DNA of 64,000 nt. Source: Hexactinellida sp. DTS-2022 (lineage: Eukaryota > Porifera > Hexactinellida). The translations under genes were made by a program, and so were the position numbers. The notes under the pieces were generated by a model. That model made no database searches. It saw nothing but the letters and a program-made list of their open reading frames with translations, and was not told the origin of the DNA. The stretch's first letter is position 1. The number at the start of each line of letters is the position of its first letter. Positions 37,499-48,100 of this stretch are shown here, in pieces. Location: positions 1 to 64,000 of the forward strand of contig JAPNXP010000002.1 of the NCBI GenBank assembly GCA_028753945.1, in the 5' to 3' direction.

Positions 37499-38470
37499 AT
37501 GAACACAACAACCTGCATTTTCCCGGAGTATGGCTACTGCATCGGCCTGGAGGTCATCAGGAGGACAATCGGGACTTTATCCGGCCTGTCTGCCATTTCC
37601 ATACTTCTGCTCATATTTATTTTCAGGCGCTACGAGTTCACATCCCAGCGTCTGATTCTATATTTAGTAACAGCCGCGTTCTTCGACTCTCTGGCCTATG
37701 CGATAGGCGGGATCGACCTCACGCAATCCGTCCTGTGCACTATCGACGGGTTCTACCTGTCCATAGCAGACTGGGGCGTGGTGGTGTGGGTGTGCAACAT
37801 AACAGTTAACCTGTTCTGGAATGTGGTAGTGCTGAGACCTTCCAACCTCTACTTTGAGACCTTCTACATTTGCGCAGGAATAGCGGTTCCTCTGTTCTTC
37901 GGAGTTATTCCATTCATTAACAACTCGTACGGGCCCGCGGGGCTTTGGTGCTGGATTAACCAGGGAGAAACCGGACAGTACCTGAGGTTCCTAACTTGGT
38001 ACATACCCATATGGATAATCATCCCGTCACTGTTCATCATATTCCTAATCATCATCATAAAGCTATCCTACGAGGTCCGAAAATGGGATCCGTACAACCC
38101 CGCCTCGGAGCGGTACCGCGAGCTGATCCGCCGGGAAATAAAGCCCCTAATTCTGTACCCCCTGGTGTTCCTGTTACTAAACATATTCCCGAGCATCAAC
38201 CGGATACAGAACGCATTGGCGCCGGATGATCCGATATTTGTACTCTACTTGCTGCATGGAATATCCAGCCCCTTCCTCGGACTGGGATGTACTTTCATTT
38301 TCGTAATAAACCGAGAGACCCTTCGGGAGCTGCAATGGGGCAACTTCAAACAGGCGCTGCTAACAAGATTCAAGTCCCGAGGCAAGGTGGAGGAGTACGA
38401 CGCCGATTCCCGCAAGCCCGTGACGGAGTATTCTGTGGAGGTGAGCAAGGGCAGCTCTTCGTCCAAGTAG
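37499..38470 (+). CDS. cAMP-receptor-like GPCR, copy 1
   Basis: An intronless 323-codon gene for a seven-transmembrane receptor of the cAMP-receptor-like group (class E, Dicty_CAR type). The N-terminus is short and extracellular (MNTTTCIFPEYGYC, an NxT site plus cysteines). The first loop is RRYEFTSQRLILYLV, and later conserved blocks are WVCNITVNLFWNVVVLRPSN, GLWCWI, IIKLSYEVRKWDPYNP, YPLVFLLLN..INRIQN and FIFVINRETLREL. The C-terminal tail is Ser-rich (SKGSSSSK). Ligands of the animal members are not established, so cAMP sensing should not be assumed. It starts 113 bp after the PH-domain gene on the same strand. It is the most divergent of three tandem paralogues. Confidence 0.9.
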   Translation: MNTTTCIFPEYGYCIGLEVIRRTIGTLSGLSAISILLLIFIFRRYEFTSQRLILYLVTAAFFDSLAYAIGGIDLTQSVLCTIDGFYLSIADWGVVVWVCNITVNLFWNVVVLRPSNLYFETFYICAGIAVPLFFGVIPFINNSYGPAGLWCWINQGETGQYLRFLTWYIPIWIIIPSLFIIFLIIIIKLSYEVRKWDPYNPASERYRELIRREIKPLILYPLVFLLLNIFPSINRIQNALAPDDPIFVLYLLHGISSPFLGLGCTFIFVINRETLRELQWGNFKQALLTRFKSRGKVEEYDADSRKPVTEYSVEVSKGSSSSK

Positions 38471-38869
38471 TACAATGATTGTGTGTGTCGTGTGTGGTAA
38501 CTATTTACGGTTAAATAAGTGACAAACAAATTGTAGATTGTTTTAAATATCGATTCCCAGTTGTTTTCTCAATTCCATATTCTTGTGAAATATATCTTAA
38601 TCAAAACAACCCACAAACAATTCGACCTACACTGTATGCTCCCAACTGAATAATGGCACCAACATAGATACAGCAGCTGCCCTGCAAAGGCTGCCATATC
38701 TAGGGGCTGGCTGGGCTAAGGCAGCATTCAATGCATGCGCAGTTAGCAGCGTATGTCCCCACTAACTCGGGAAGCCTAACGGCATAAGTAAGCACCACAG
38801 GGCGGGATATTCCAGTAACTCTACCCACTCGAGGCTTAATATGCTCTCCTAGAAAGTATCAAGTTAGGA
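38471..38869. other. Intergenic region before GPCR copy 2
   Basis: About 400 bp without a gene. From about 38,576 onward it belongs to the duplicated block: the stretch ending TTAATATGCTC is almost repeated before GPCR copy 3 at about 40,430-40,690. It should hold the GPCR 2 promoter. No clear TATA box is seen. Confidence 0.6.
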
Positions 38870-40292
38870 TTGCGTGTGACACAGGTATATAGGGTTTGCT
38901 ATGGACTTGCAATAGAAATGAACTCGACTCTCACAGACTGCATATTCAATGAACAGGGCTATTGCACCGCCCTGGCAGTCGTACGGAGGACCACGGCCGC
39001 CGTTTCTGCGATCTCAACCTTCCTAATCATTCTGCTGATAATACTGCTGCGCCGATATGCCTTCACTTCCCAGAGACTGATTCTATATTTAGTAACAGCC
39101 TCCCTTGCAAGCTCCCTGGCCTACGCTTTAGGCGGAGCTGTCCTCATACAGTCGGCATTGTGCACTATCGAAGGGTTCGTATTAAGCGTAACGGGGTGGT
39201 GCGTGGTGGTGTGGGTGTGCAACATAACTGTGAACTTGTTCTGGAATGTGGTAGTGCTGAGACCTTCCAACCTCTACTTTGAGGCTTTCTACATCTGCGC
39301 AGGAATAGCGGTTCCTCTGTTCTTCGGAGTGTTTCCATTCATTAACGACTCGTACGGGCCCGCGGGACTTTGGTGCTGGATTAGAGAGTCAGAAACCGGA
39401 CAGTACCTGAGGTTCCTCACCTGGTACATACCCATTTGGATAATCATCTCGGGGCTGTTCATCATATTCCTGATCGTCATCATAAAGCTATCCTACGAGG
39501 CCCGAAAATGGGATCCGTACAACCCCGCCTCGGAGCGGTACCGCGAGCTGATCCGCCGGGAAATAAAGCCCCTAATCCTGTACCCCCTGGTGTTCCTGCT
39601 CCTAAACATAGTCTCAAGCATCAACCGGATACAGAACGCCGTGGCGCCGGAATATCCGGTATTCGTACTCTATATGCTGCAGGGAATCTCGGACCCCCTC
39701 CTCGGAATCGGTTGCACCATAGTTTTTGTAGTTAACCGCGAGACGCTGCATGAGCTGCGCTGGCATAACTTCAAACAGACCCTGATGACGCGGTTCCAGC
39801 GACAGAAGAAGGTCACTATGTACGGAGTTTCTGAAGACGGACCTTGTAGCGAGCACCCAGTTGACTTTGCCAAGAGCTCAGATTATTACCAAAAGTTCCA
39901 AGAAAACTGACATTGACATCGGATCGTAAGAATAATGTTAAATGTGTAAATATACTATAAAGAACCCTATTATTGTACTAGTTAAAATTGTGTTAATAAA
40001 TTACCTGTACACGCTGATCTGTCAAATAGCAAACGATTGAAAAGATAATCCATAAAATATAGATAGGTATAATACTAATACTATGCATACACAAACTCAC
40101 CCAAAAGCCATTGTGTCGGTTGGAAACCATAATGTGCCTAATGGAAGCATTCAATTCAGACTAACTAACCATACTGTGATTAGGGACTTTCTGATTCGCT
40201 AGCGGCTAGCATGTTCTACAAGCTGAAAGAGGTAGGAGGGAAGCTCAGAGAGCACCCAATCAATTCGCTCCGATTCTGGTTCAGTTTCAGGC
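38576..40292 (+). repeat. Duplicated block, left copy (GPCR copy 2 plus start of EEA1-like gene)
   Basis: This segment of about 1.7 kb matches the right copy at about 40,430-42,120 in the same orientation. It contains the promoter region, the coding region and the 3' flank of the GPCR and, at its right end, a broken copy of the first exon of the EEA1-like gene. The two copies differ by substitutions and small indels, so the event is not recent. Edges were judged by eye. Confidence 0.85.
38918..39910 (+). CDS. cAMP-receptor-like GPCR, copy 2
   Basis: An intronless seven-transmembrane receptor of 330 aa, using the ATG of MNSTLTDCIFNEQGYC, which aligns with the start of copy 1. An in-frame ATG 48 bases upstream (38,870) is also present in copy 3, but the extra 16 residues have no counterpart in copy 1. 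A GCAATAG acceptor-like site lies just before the chosen ATG. Conserved blocks are as in copy 1, with the variants SGLFIIFLIVIIKLSYEARKW and SDPLLGIGCTIVFVVNRETL. The C-terminal tail is distinct (KVTMYGVSEDGPCSEHPVD, ending YYQKFQEN) and is shared with copy 3. An AATAAA occurs near 39,995. Confidence 0.9.
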   Translation: MNSTLTDCIFNEQGYCTALAVVRRTTAAVSAISTFLIILLIILLRRYAFTSQRLILYLVTASLASSLAYALGGAVLIQSALCTIEGFVLSVTGWCVVVWVCNITVNLFWNVVVLRPSNLYFEAFYICAGIAVPLFFGVFPFINDSYGPAGLWCWIRESETGQYLRFLTWYIPIWIIISGLFIIFLIVIIKLSYEARKWDPYNPASERYRELIRREIKPLILYPLVFLLLNIVSSINRIQNAVAPEYPVFVLYMLQGISDPLLGIGCTIVFVVNRETLHELRWHNFKQTLMTRFQRQKKVTMYGVSEDGPCSEHPVDFAKSSDYYQKFQEN

Positions 40293-40429
40293 GACACATG
40301 TGGCATTCTCAAGTGGCACTGACATCAACCTGCCACTTAACCTGATGCTGATGGACATTCTAATGTTCCAGCCAGATCCCCAGGCAGCGGACACCTGACC
40401 CTATTGGTCCGAACGGGAAATGAGTTCCA
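40211..40429 (+). pseudogene. Chimeric pseudogene scar: EEA1-like exon 1 piece fused to PTB-gene exon 4 piece
   Basis: Positions 40,211-40,292 copy the start of the EEA1-like gene (true copy at 42,046): ATGTTCTACAAGCTGAAAG continues as in the real exon but lacks two bases in the AGAGCGCACCC stretch, which shifts the frame. At about 40,293 the sequence switches to a copy of 46,459-46,596, part of exon 4 of the PTB-domain gene (CACATGTGGCATTCTCAAG through GAAATGAGTTCC), with several substitutions and small deletions. At about 40,427 it switches again into the start of the second duplicated block (ATATTCTTGTGAAATATATC). No function is expected. Confidence 0.85.
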
Positions 40430-42120
40430 TATTCTTGTGAAATATATCGGAATCAGAACAACCCACAAACAATTCGACCTTCCACTGTAGCTCCCAACTG
40501 AATAATGGCACCAATAGTTACGAGTAACATGAGAGCACAGCAACTTCCCTGCCAGATGTAAGGCAGCACTCAATGCATGCGCAGTTAGCAGCGTATGTCC
40601 CCACTAACTCGGGAAGCCTAACGGTATAAGTAAGCAACACAAGGCGGGATATTCCAGTAACTCTACCCACTCGAGGCTTAATATGCTCAGCTAGAAAGTA
40701 TCAAGTTAGGATTGCGTGTGACACAGGTATATAGGGTTTGCTATGGACTTGCAATAGAAATGAACTCGACTCTCACAGACTGCATATTCAATGAACAGGG
40801 CTACTGCACCGCCCTGGCAGTCGTACGGAGGACCACGGCCGCCGTCTCTGCGATCTCAACCTTCCTAATCATTCTGCTGATCATACTGCTGCGCCGATAT
40901 GCCTTCACTTCGCAGAGACTGATTCTATATTTAGTATCAGCCTCCCTTGCAAGCTCCCTGGCTTACGCTTTAGGCGGAACTGTTCTCGTAAACTCTGTGG
41001 TGTGCACCATCGACGGGTTTATACTGAATGTCGTGGAGTGGGGGATTGTGGTGTGGGTGTGCAACATAACAGTGAACTTGTTCTGGAATGTGGTAGTGCT
41101 GAGACCTTCCAACCTCTACTTTGAGGCCTTCTACATCTGCGCAGGAATAGCAGTTCCTCTGTTCTTCGGAGTGTTTCCATTCATTAACGACTCGTACGGG
41201 TCCGCGGGACTTTGGTGCTGGATTAAAGAGTCTGAAACTGGACAGTACCTGAGGTTCCTAACTTGGTACATTCCCATATGGATAATCATCCCGGCACTGT
41301 TCATCATATTCCTAATCATCATCATAAAGCTATCCTACGAGGTCCGAAAATGGGACCCGTACAACCCCGCCACGGAGCGGTACCGCGAGCTGATCCGCCG
41401 GGAAATAAAGCCCCTAATCCTGTACCCCCTGGTGTTCCTGCTCCTGATCGTATTCCCCACCATCAACCGTATACAGAACGCCGTGGCACCGAAAGATCCG
41501 ATATTCGTACTCTATTTGCTGCACGACTTATCCAGCCCCTTTCTCGGACTGGGATGCACTTTCATTTTCGTAATCAACCGAGAGACCCTCCGGGAGCTGC
41601 GCTGGGGAAACTTCAAACAGACCCTGATGACGCGGTTCCAGCGACACACGAAGGTCACTATGTACGGAGTTGCTGTAGAAATACCTTATAGCGAGCACCC
41701 AGTTGACTTTGCCAAGAGCTCAGACTATTACCAAAAGTTCCAAGAAAACTGACTTTGGCATCGGATTGTAAGAATAATGTAAATGTGTAAATATATTTAG
41801 AACCCTGTGCTAGTTCCTATTATTTAAATAGATTACCTGTTACGCTGATCTGTCAAATAGCAACCGATTGAAAAGATAATCTATAAAATAGAGATATATA
41901 GGATTAATACTAATACTATGCAAACACAAACTCACCCAAAAGCCATTGTGTCGGTTGGAAACCATAATGTGCCTAATGGAAGCATTCAATTCAAACTAAC
42001 TAACCATACTGTGATTAGGGACTTTCTGATTTGCTAGCGGCTAGCATGTTCAACAAGCTGAAAGAGGTAGGAGGGAAGCTCAGAGAGCGCACCCAATCAA
42101 TTCGCTCCGATTCTGGCTCA
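40430..42120 (+). repeat. Duplicated block, right copy
   Basis: The right copy of the block described at 38,576-40,292. It contains the GPCR copy 3 promoter and gene, the 3' flank (AACCATAATGTGCCTAATGG is shared by both copies) and the intact first-exon start of the EEA1-like gene. Confidence 0.85.
40760..41752 (+). CDS. cAMP-receptor-like GPCR, copy 3
   Basis: An intronless 330-aa paralogue of copy 2, with the same MNSTLTDCIFNEQGYC start and the same C-terminal tail (YYQKFQEN). The middle of the C-terminal half is closer to copy 1: PALFIIFLIIIIKLSYEVRKW and SSPFLGLGCTFIFVINRETL match copy 1 rather than copy 2. This mosaic suggests gene conversion among the three tandem genes. First-loop and TM3 residues also differ from copy 2 (VNSVVCTIDGFILNVVEWG), so ligand or coupling properties may have diverged. 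The EEA1-like gene starts 293 bp downstream on the same strand. Confidence 0.9.
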   Translation: MNSTLTDCIFNEQGYCTALAVVRRTTAAVSAISTFLIILLIILLRRYAFTSQRLILYLVSASLASSLAYALGGTVLVNSVVCTIDGFILNVVEWGIVVWVCNITVNLFWNVVVLRPSNLYFEAFYICAGIAVPLFFGVFPFINDSYGSAGLWCWIKESETGQYLRFLTWYIPIWIIIPALFIIFLIIIIKLSYEVRKWDPYNPATERYRELIRREIKPLILYPLVFLLLIVFPTINRIQNAVAPKDPIFVLYLLHDLSSPFLGLGCTFIFVINRETLRELRWGNFKQTLMTRFQRHTKVTMYGVAVEIPYSEHPVDFAKSSDYYQKFQEN

Positions 42121-44928
42121 GTTTCGGGCGCCAGTTTGGGTCCCGCGTTCCTCTGTCCGGACTGCAAACAGAGCTTCGCCGAGTCGGACCAGCTGCAATC
42201 CCATTGGCTGGTGTGTCTCAGCAGAAGCGCCTCTCTCATAGACATTTCTCTCCCGGAAGAGGACAATCTAGGTTCGTAACCTGGCCCCACGGGCCACGGG
42301 TCAATAGGTACCAATTAATTGCATTCTCAGATCTGGAAGCTATGGGCCTAGAGGAACTGAAGAATCTCGTAACCGATTCTAAGACAGACAACAGAAAGCT
42401 GCAAGCAAGCAATCAGGAAATCGTGCGGAAAGCCGGAGCCATGGCGATGGAGGTTGGGAGGCTGCAGAAGGATATCGATGACGTCACAGCCAAGAGCGCC
42501 AATTACGAGGAGATGAGTCTGGTTCTACAGGAGACATACCTGGCGCAGGTGAGTACATCCATCTACACGCACTGGGTTGAGCTTGCACTGCAGGTAAAGC
42601 GGAACGAGGAGCTGAGACAGCTGTTGGAGCAGGGGAGCATGAGTAGTCCGGACGACATACAGGTGCTCACGCGGGAGCTCACGCGTCTGCACGCGACCCT
42701 CTCCGAGAAGGAGGGCGAGTGGGAGACGCGGCTAGCTCAGCTGAGTGGGGAGAAGTCCCAGAACCAATCAGCTGATCTCGCCCGGAGCAGACGGGAGGTA
42801 CGTTCTATAAATAGCAGTCCTGTCACTGAGATCTGATTGGTTAGACAGAGGAGTGTCAGAGGGACCTGGTGGCCTCACAGCTGGAGGCCCAGGCAAGGGA
42901 ACATGAGGCGGTTAAACTAGCCAATCAAGTGGGAGCTCTCAGCGAGACGCGCGATCAGCTGACGGAACAGGTGACCAACCAGAGAGCAGAGATAAGTAGG
43001 CTTACGATAGAGAAGGAATGCAGCCAGTCGAACGCAGATATAGCCACTCAGCTGGAGAGGTGTCTGACAGCTGTCTCGGCTGACAAACAGGAACTGTTCG
43101 AGAAGATTGGGACTGAGGCGCTGAGTGGCGCGCTAAGCGACACATTTGTTCAGCAGATCCAATCAGACCTTACCGAGTCGCGGGCCTCCCAGCGACAGGA
43201 GAGAGAGACAGCTGCGAAGAGAGAGGAACAGCTGACAAACCGACTCCAGACCGAAATGAGGGACAGGGACACTCAGATGAGTGAACTGAGAAATAAAATA
43301 GACTCCATGAGAGAAGGTAGGTACAACTTAACACAGTGGAACAGTTGTTAGTGTTTATTGCAGGAAATGAACTGCTGAAAATTAAGGCATCAGAGGGGGA
43401 GCGGAGAGAGACAGAACTGACGAATCAGCTGCAGGCAGCAGAGGGACAGCTGGCAGCAGCCAATGAGCGAACTGCTGAGAAGGAGGCGAGTCTCTGTTAG
43501 AGCTCACACGATCAGCTGATTAGTGCAGCATTAGGTACGCGTGAGTGGTCTCGAAGCGGAGCTGAGAGGAGCGCGGGAAGAGCTAGCGAGAGGAAGAGAG
43601 GATCAGCTGACCGAGGTGTCGGAGAGAGAGCGGCAGCTGCGCCAGGAACAGAGCAAGACTCGGGACCTAGAGGTAACAGTGCGCATTGCCTAGTCAGCTG
43701 TTATCGCACGGTTATAGCTGGAGCTGGAGACGGCAAGGACAGACTTTGTGGAACTGAATCGACTCATCGACGAGAAGGAGTCGGACCAAGCGCGGACACT
43801 GGGTCGCGCCGAGAAGGCGGAGGAGGACCTGGGCAACACATTGGAGCTCAAGAATTCTCTTTCCAGCCAGATTCTCGAGATGGACTGTACCATACAGGAA
43901 CTGGGGCAGCAGCTGGAAGAGAAGACTCTCAGCTGTTCCGAGCAGAAGCGGGAGATAGCCGGGCTCGCCGAGGACAGGGGCCAGCTGGGGGAACAGCTGG
44001 AAGCCGGTGAGTTCTGGCATCCAGTGGTCTCGGGATCAGCTGTTGTCTGTAGGACGGGACTCCATCAAGAAGCAGAGCGAGGAGCACGAGAGCGTGAAGT
44101 CGCTATTAATAGAACAGAAGCTGTCCCTGCAGAGCCAGCTCTCACTGGCGGAGGGGAAGTCTCGGGGTCTGGAGTCCCAGCTGTTGGGTGAGAGGAGAGA
44201 GAAGGAGAGCTCACAGCTGACTCTGCAGAGGGAAGTACAGCTGGCGACCGAGAGGGGGGACCGGCTGAGCGGGGAAACAGCTGAGACCAGAGAACAGCTG
44301 GAGAAGGAGCAGACGCTGGGACAGCTGACACGCACAAACCTGCAGCAGGAGATCAGGTGAGTATCAGCTGATCCTATCGGCGGTTAACTGCTGTGTGCAG
44401 CTCGCTGCGAGATGACGTCAGGGCGGGCGGGACCGAGCGGGCCGGGCTGCAGGAGCGTCTGGACATTCAGTTCGGACGAATGGCTGTCCTGGACGCCAAG
44501 CTGCAGAGTCTCAGAGACGAGAACCACAGATTGGTCGGCGCTCAGACCGAGAGGGACAGCAGCATCGCGGCCGCTAAGCAGAGGATGCATGACTTAGAGG
44601 TAAGCCCCCCCCCTTGTCTGTTGTATGTGGTTATGCGTCCCAGGTAGAACTCGGGGACACAAAGAGCGCGCTGTACGAACTCGCGCAGGAGAACCAGAAG
44701 CAGACTCTGAAGGAGGCCAAGGCGGCGGACCGGAAGTGGCAGGAGGACACACTGGCGGGCGCCTGCAGCGGATGCAAAAAGAAGTTCTCGCTCTCCGTTC
44801 GGAAGCACCACTGTCGGCGCTGCGGTCAGATCTTCTGCCAGGAGTGCACCCAGGGCCAGGCGGACCTGCCCAGCTACAAGGGGAAGGTGCGCGTGTGCGA
44901 CGCGTGCGTGCGAGATCTGGACAATTAG
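42046..44928 (+). CDS. EEA1: EEA1-like endosomal tether: zinc finger, coiled coil, FYVE
   Basis: EEA1 tethers early endosomes, binding Rab5 and PI3P. Ten exons: 42046-42271, 42331-42548, 42594-42797, 42851-43316, 43364-43485, 43535-43672, 43718-44006, 44053-44356, 44401-44599 and 44644-44928, giving 816 aa (human EEA1 1,411). Near the N-terminus is a zinc finger with C37, C40, H53, C57 (FLCPDCKQSF...HWLVC), where EEA1 has C2H2. A long coiled coil follows (e.g. LEAELRGAREELARGREDQL). The C-terminal FYVE domain has all three signatures: WQED, RKHHCRRCG and RVCD, with eight cysteine or histidine ligands visible. Intron 5 (43486-43534) uses a GC-AG donor (GAG|GCGAGT); without it the frame hits a stop. 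AATAAA is at 44,960. The order finger-coil-FYVE is that of EEA1, but the coil is about half as long, so I call it EEA1-like. Confidence 0.9.
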
Positions 44929-44959
44929 AACTGTAACCGTAACTGTAAATTCTGTAAGA

Positions 44960-44965
44960 AATAAA
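44960..44965 (+). terminator. Poly(A) signal of EEA1-like gene
   Basis: AATAAA lies 31 bp after the stop codon of the EEA1-like gene. Confidence 0.6.
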
Positions 44966-45096
44966 TCGATGTACTATAAATGTTCCGGTAATTATAAAGG
45001 ATGTTATTAGCGGTCTGCCAACTTGTTGATTCTGGAGAATAGAATGAGTGCTTTGTTGAGTTCATTAACCAATGAGATATCAGGTATCAGGGACTC

Positions 45097-45106
45097 TATA
45101 TAAATA
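45097..45106 (+). promoter_or_regulatory. TATA box of the PTB-domain gene
   Basis: TATATAAATA lies 45 bp before the ATG at 45,142, at the expected distance for transcription to start close to the ATG. No YAG acceptor-like site stands directly before this ATG. Confidence 0.6.
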
Positions 45107-45141
45107 CCGGCTGACTTTCTGTATTATTGTATAATAATAAA

Positions 45142-48100
45142 ATGGCCAATCAGTTCGAGTATAGCAAGACCGTGTACGACCAAGTGGTCCTGCCTCAGCT
45201 CCAGGAGTTCAACCCGTGTCGCCAGACGCGAGAGTCCACCAATCCGGTTCTGCAGGCCGGCTTCACAGCGCACGCGCCCGCGCGGGGGGGCGAGAAACTC
45301 CTCAACTACATACAGGTGGAGATTAAGAAGCGGCCAATCAAGAACGGGACTCAGACCAGCGAGTTCACTCAGGTGTACGAACCAAACAATCCTGTCGCGA
45401 CGGAGACAGAGACGGAGGAGAGCGAGGTGTTTGAGAGCCACCAAGTGGTCAGAAAGTGTCGCACGCTGGGACACACTCAGCTCACGAAGAGGAGATCCTC
45501 GGTGCTAAACATGGCTCAGCAGTTCGAGAACAGATCAACTGGCATTGCGAAGTCCCGCTCCCTCAACCGGATCGGGCGACGGGACACTAACCGGACCTCG
45601 GTGCGCGAGATGGCTCAGCTCTACGACACGATGGCGCAGGACAACTCCCAGGACCAGCGGACAGTTTCCCTCACCAGGAGCACCTCCTACGCACGGTGAG
45701 TTCGCCTGGTGACCAGGAGAGAGATAGGAATTGATCGGTTGTTTGTAGGAAGAAGGCGCTGGAGAGAACTGTGACTGATTACATAAACTTAACGCCGATT
45801 TGCTCGGGGCCCCCCTCCGCCAGGGACTCCCCTCAGCTCTACATGAATGTGGCGCCTTTCTCCCCTAGCAAGACGAGTCCCAGTTGCTACGAGAACTGGA
45901 CACAGATCGAGGCGCCGTCTAACAACATGCAGCCACACAAGTCAGCTGATCCGTACGGTAAGTCTATAAATAAACCTGCATTCCGATCTGATTAATGTTG
46001 CATTCCCCGCAGAAGAAGTGTTTCCAGGGAAGATCCATAAGATCCCAGAGACGGGAGAGATCGTCCAACCGAATTCTCACTTTTCTTTCTCGATGGACGT
46101 CCTTGGTTCCCCTGTGTCCCAGTCCTCTTCTCTAGACGGAATATCGAAACACGCCAATGATCTCACGCGATCAGCTGACATACTAGAACTGCCGACGCAA
46201 AGTGATGCATTCTATAAGCCCCGCGCTGAAACCATAGCGACGCCAGGAAATGAGGAATGTGGCACCGCATTAGGACAATTCTCTCTCAACTTCCACAGCT
46301 CTGTGCCAGCTGAAATGTACAGTGACGTCAACAACAAGGTAACCATCATAATTATGCCTTATAATACAGGGAATATTTCTATACTAACGGGGCTCTGCTT
46401 AGGCTGTGAAACCGAAGCGTAATGCGGGGGGCACAGAAGTGGTCATGAGTGTGTTCCGGACACATGTGGCATTCGCAAGTGGCACTGCTGTCAGCCTGCC
46501 ACTTAATCTGATGCTGATGGACATTCTGATGTTCCAGCCAGATCCCCAGGATAGCGGTCACCTGACCCTATTGGTCCGGACAGGAAATGAGTTCCAATCT
46601 CTCCTGTTCTCCTCTCGGAGCGGAGCTGTAGAGGATGTGGTCAAGTGTCTGCGCGAAGCTGTTTCCGAAGATCAGCTGGTGAGTTCTAGAATATTCCATT
46701 TAGTTCTTGCGTTTGAAACTGACACCTTAGAACTCGTCGCTCCAAAGCTCCGGGTCGGACGAGTTCTTCGCGCTGCTGCTGGGCTGCGTGCCGGTCTCCT
46801 CTGCCACCGGGAAGGTGTCGCGCGGCGTGGAGCAGACACTAGCGACACATCGGCTGAGCCAAGCCATGCAAGTCAGAATAGAAATAAGAGACGGTGAGTG
46901 CCACTTGTCGCTACGGTGCGAACTCTCGGAACCACAGACTAGTTTGGAAATAGAAATTATTCATAGAATCGATCTGTGTAATTGGCGTGTAGATGGCAAG
47001 TAATCTGCAAAAGGGAATAATAAAGAAAATCGAATGATTTAAGCATATTATAGCAAAATAATATGGCGCTTATTTCGCGAATTCAATAGCAGAATTCTTT
47101 TCTTTATAAATTATTCGCGTCAAAACAGAAGTATCGAGTAAGTTCTAATTCGCAAAAAAATTCTTTTGTATCCATTTTGTCATAGCAGCATAGCTCTAAT
47201 AGGAATTCCCAACAGCCAATTAAATGCAGGGAGACATCTCAAGCAGACTGTGAGGTGGCTCTAGCATTCCAGAAATAAATTAATTTGATTTGATGACTCT
47301 ATAAATTAATTATTTAGTGTATTGCCCAAGACGTGCTAAAATGCCAGAAATAAGATACGCAGTTATAAAAAGGTGCCAGCTAAAATAGGAACAGGGGCGG
47401 GCCAAAGGGAGGAGTTGATTGGATGAATTATATTAATGCAATGACTCGTGTGAAATGCAAAATACTGTACTTACAAATCAATATATGCAAATCGTCTCTA
47501 ACAGAGTGTTGGTGGTATATCACAGAAACCGAGCTTTCTCTTATTCGAGTTCTCTAATCGTTTTTCGAATAATAACCAACAAGCTAGTGTCATTCTAATG
47601 CAACAAACAACATTTCTAACACCATTCAGATGCTTAGAATTAAACGGATTCCAGCAATTTAATAGAATTGAATTGTATTGAGAGTATAGCGAGTGCATAT
47701 GGCAACTATGGTAGCACGATGTCCAACAGGTGTTAGTTAATAGTGTCTCTTAGGATTCCAGATTTACCCGTTCGGTCGCTCTCAGAGTATTTGCAGCTAC
47801 CGGCATAACCAGGTTAAGGCGGTCGCTGTTTGGGAGCGGGACCCCAGAGTACTGGGGGTCGTGGCCAACCTGCGGCCGGGCAAACAGATATGCTACACAC
47901 TCCGGTTCAACCGGACTAATCAGCTGCAAGCGGCCTTCTCGGCGATGCGGCACTTCTGCAGAGGCGAGCCCCCCGAGGACCCAAAGAAGAAACACGTAAG
48001 TATACGACACATTGTGTCGCTAATGGCACAGCTTACGAATTGCTCTCTAGGCCTGGTACATGAATTTAATCACAAAACGGAAAGTTAAATCCCAGAGCAA

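Noticed and set aside
37499-41752. Calling the three receptors true cAMP receptors
   Set aside because: The fold group is cAMP-receptor-like, but the ligand of animal members is not established and nothing in the sequence fixes it.
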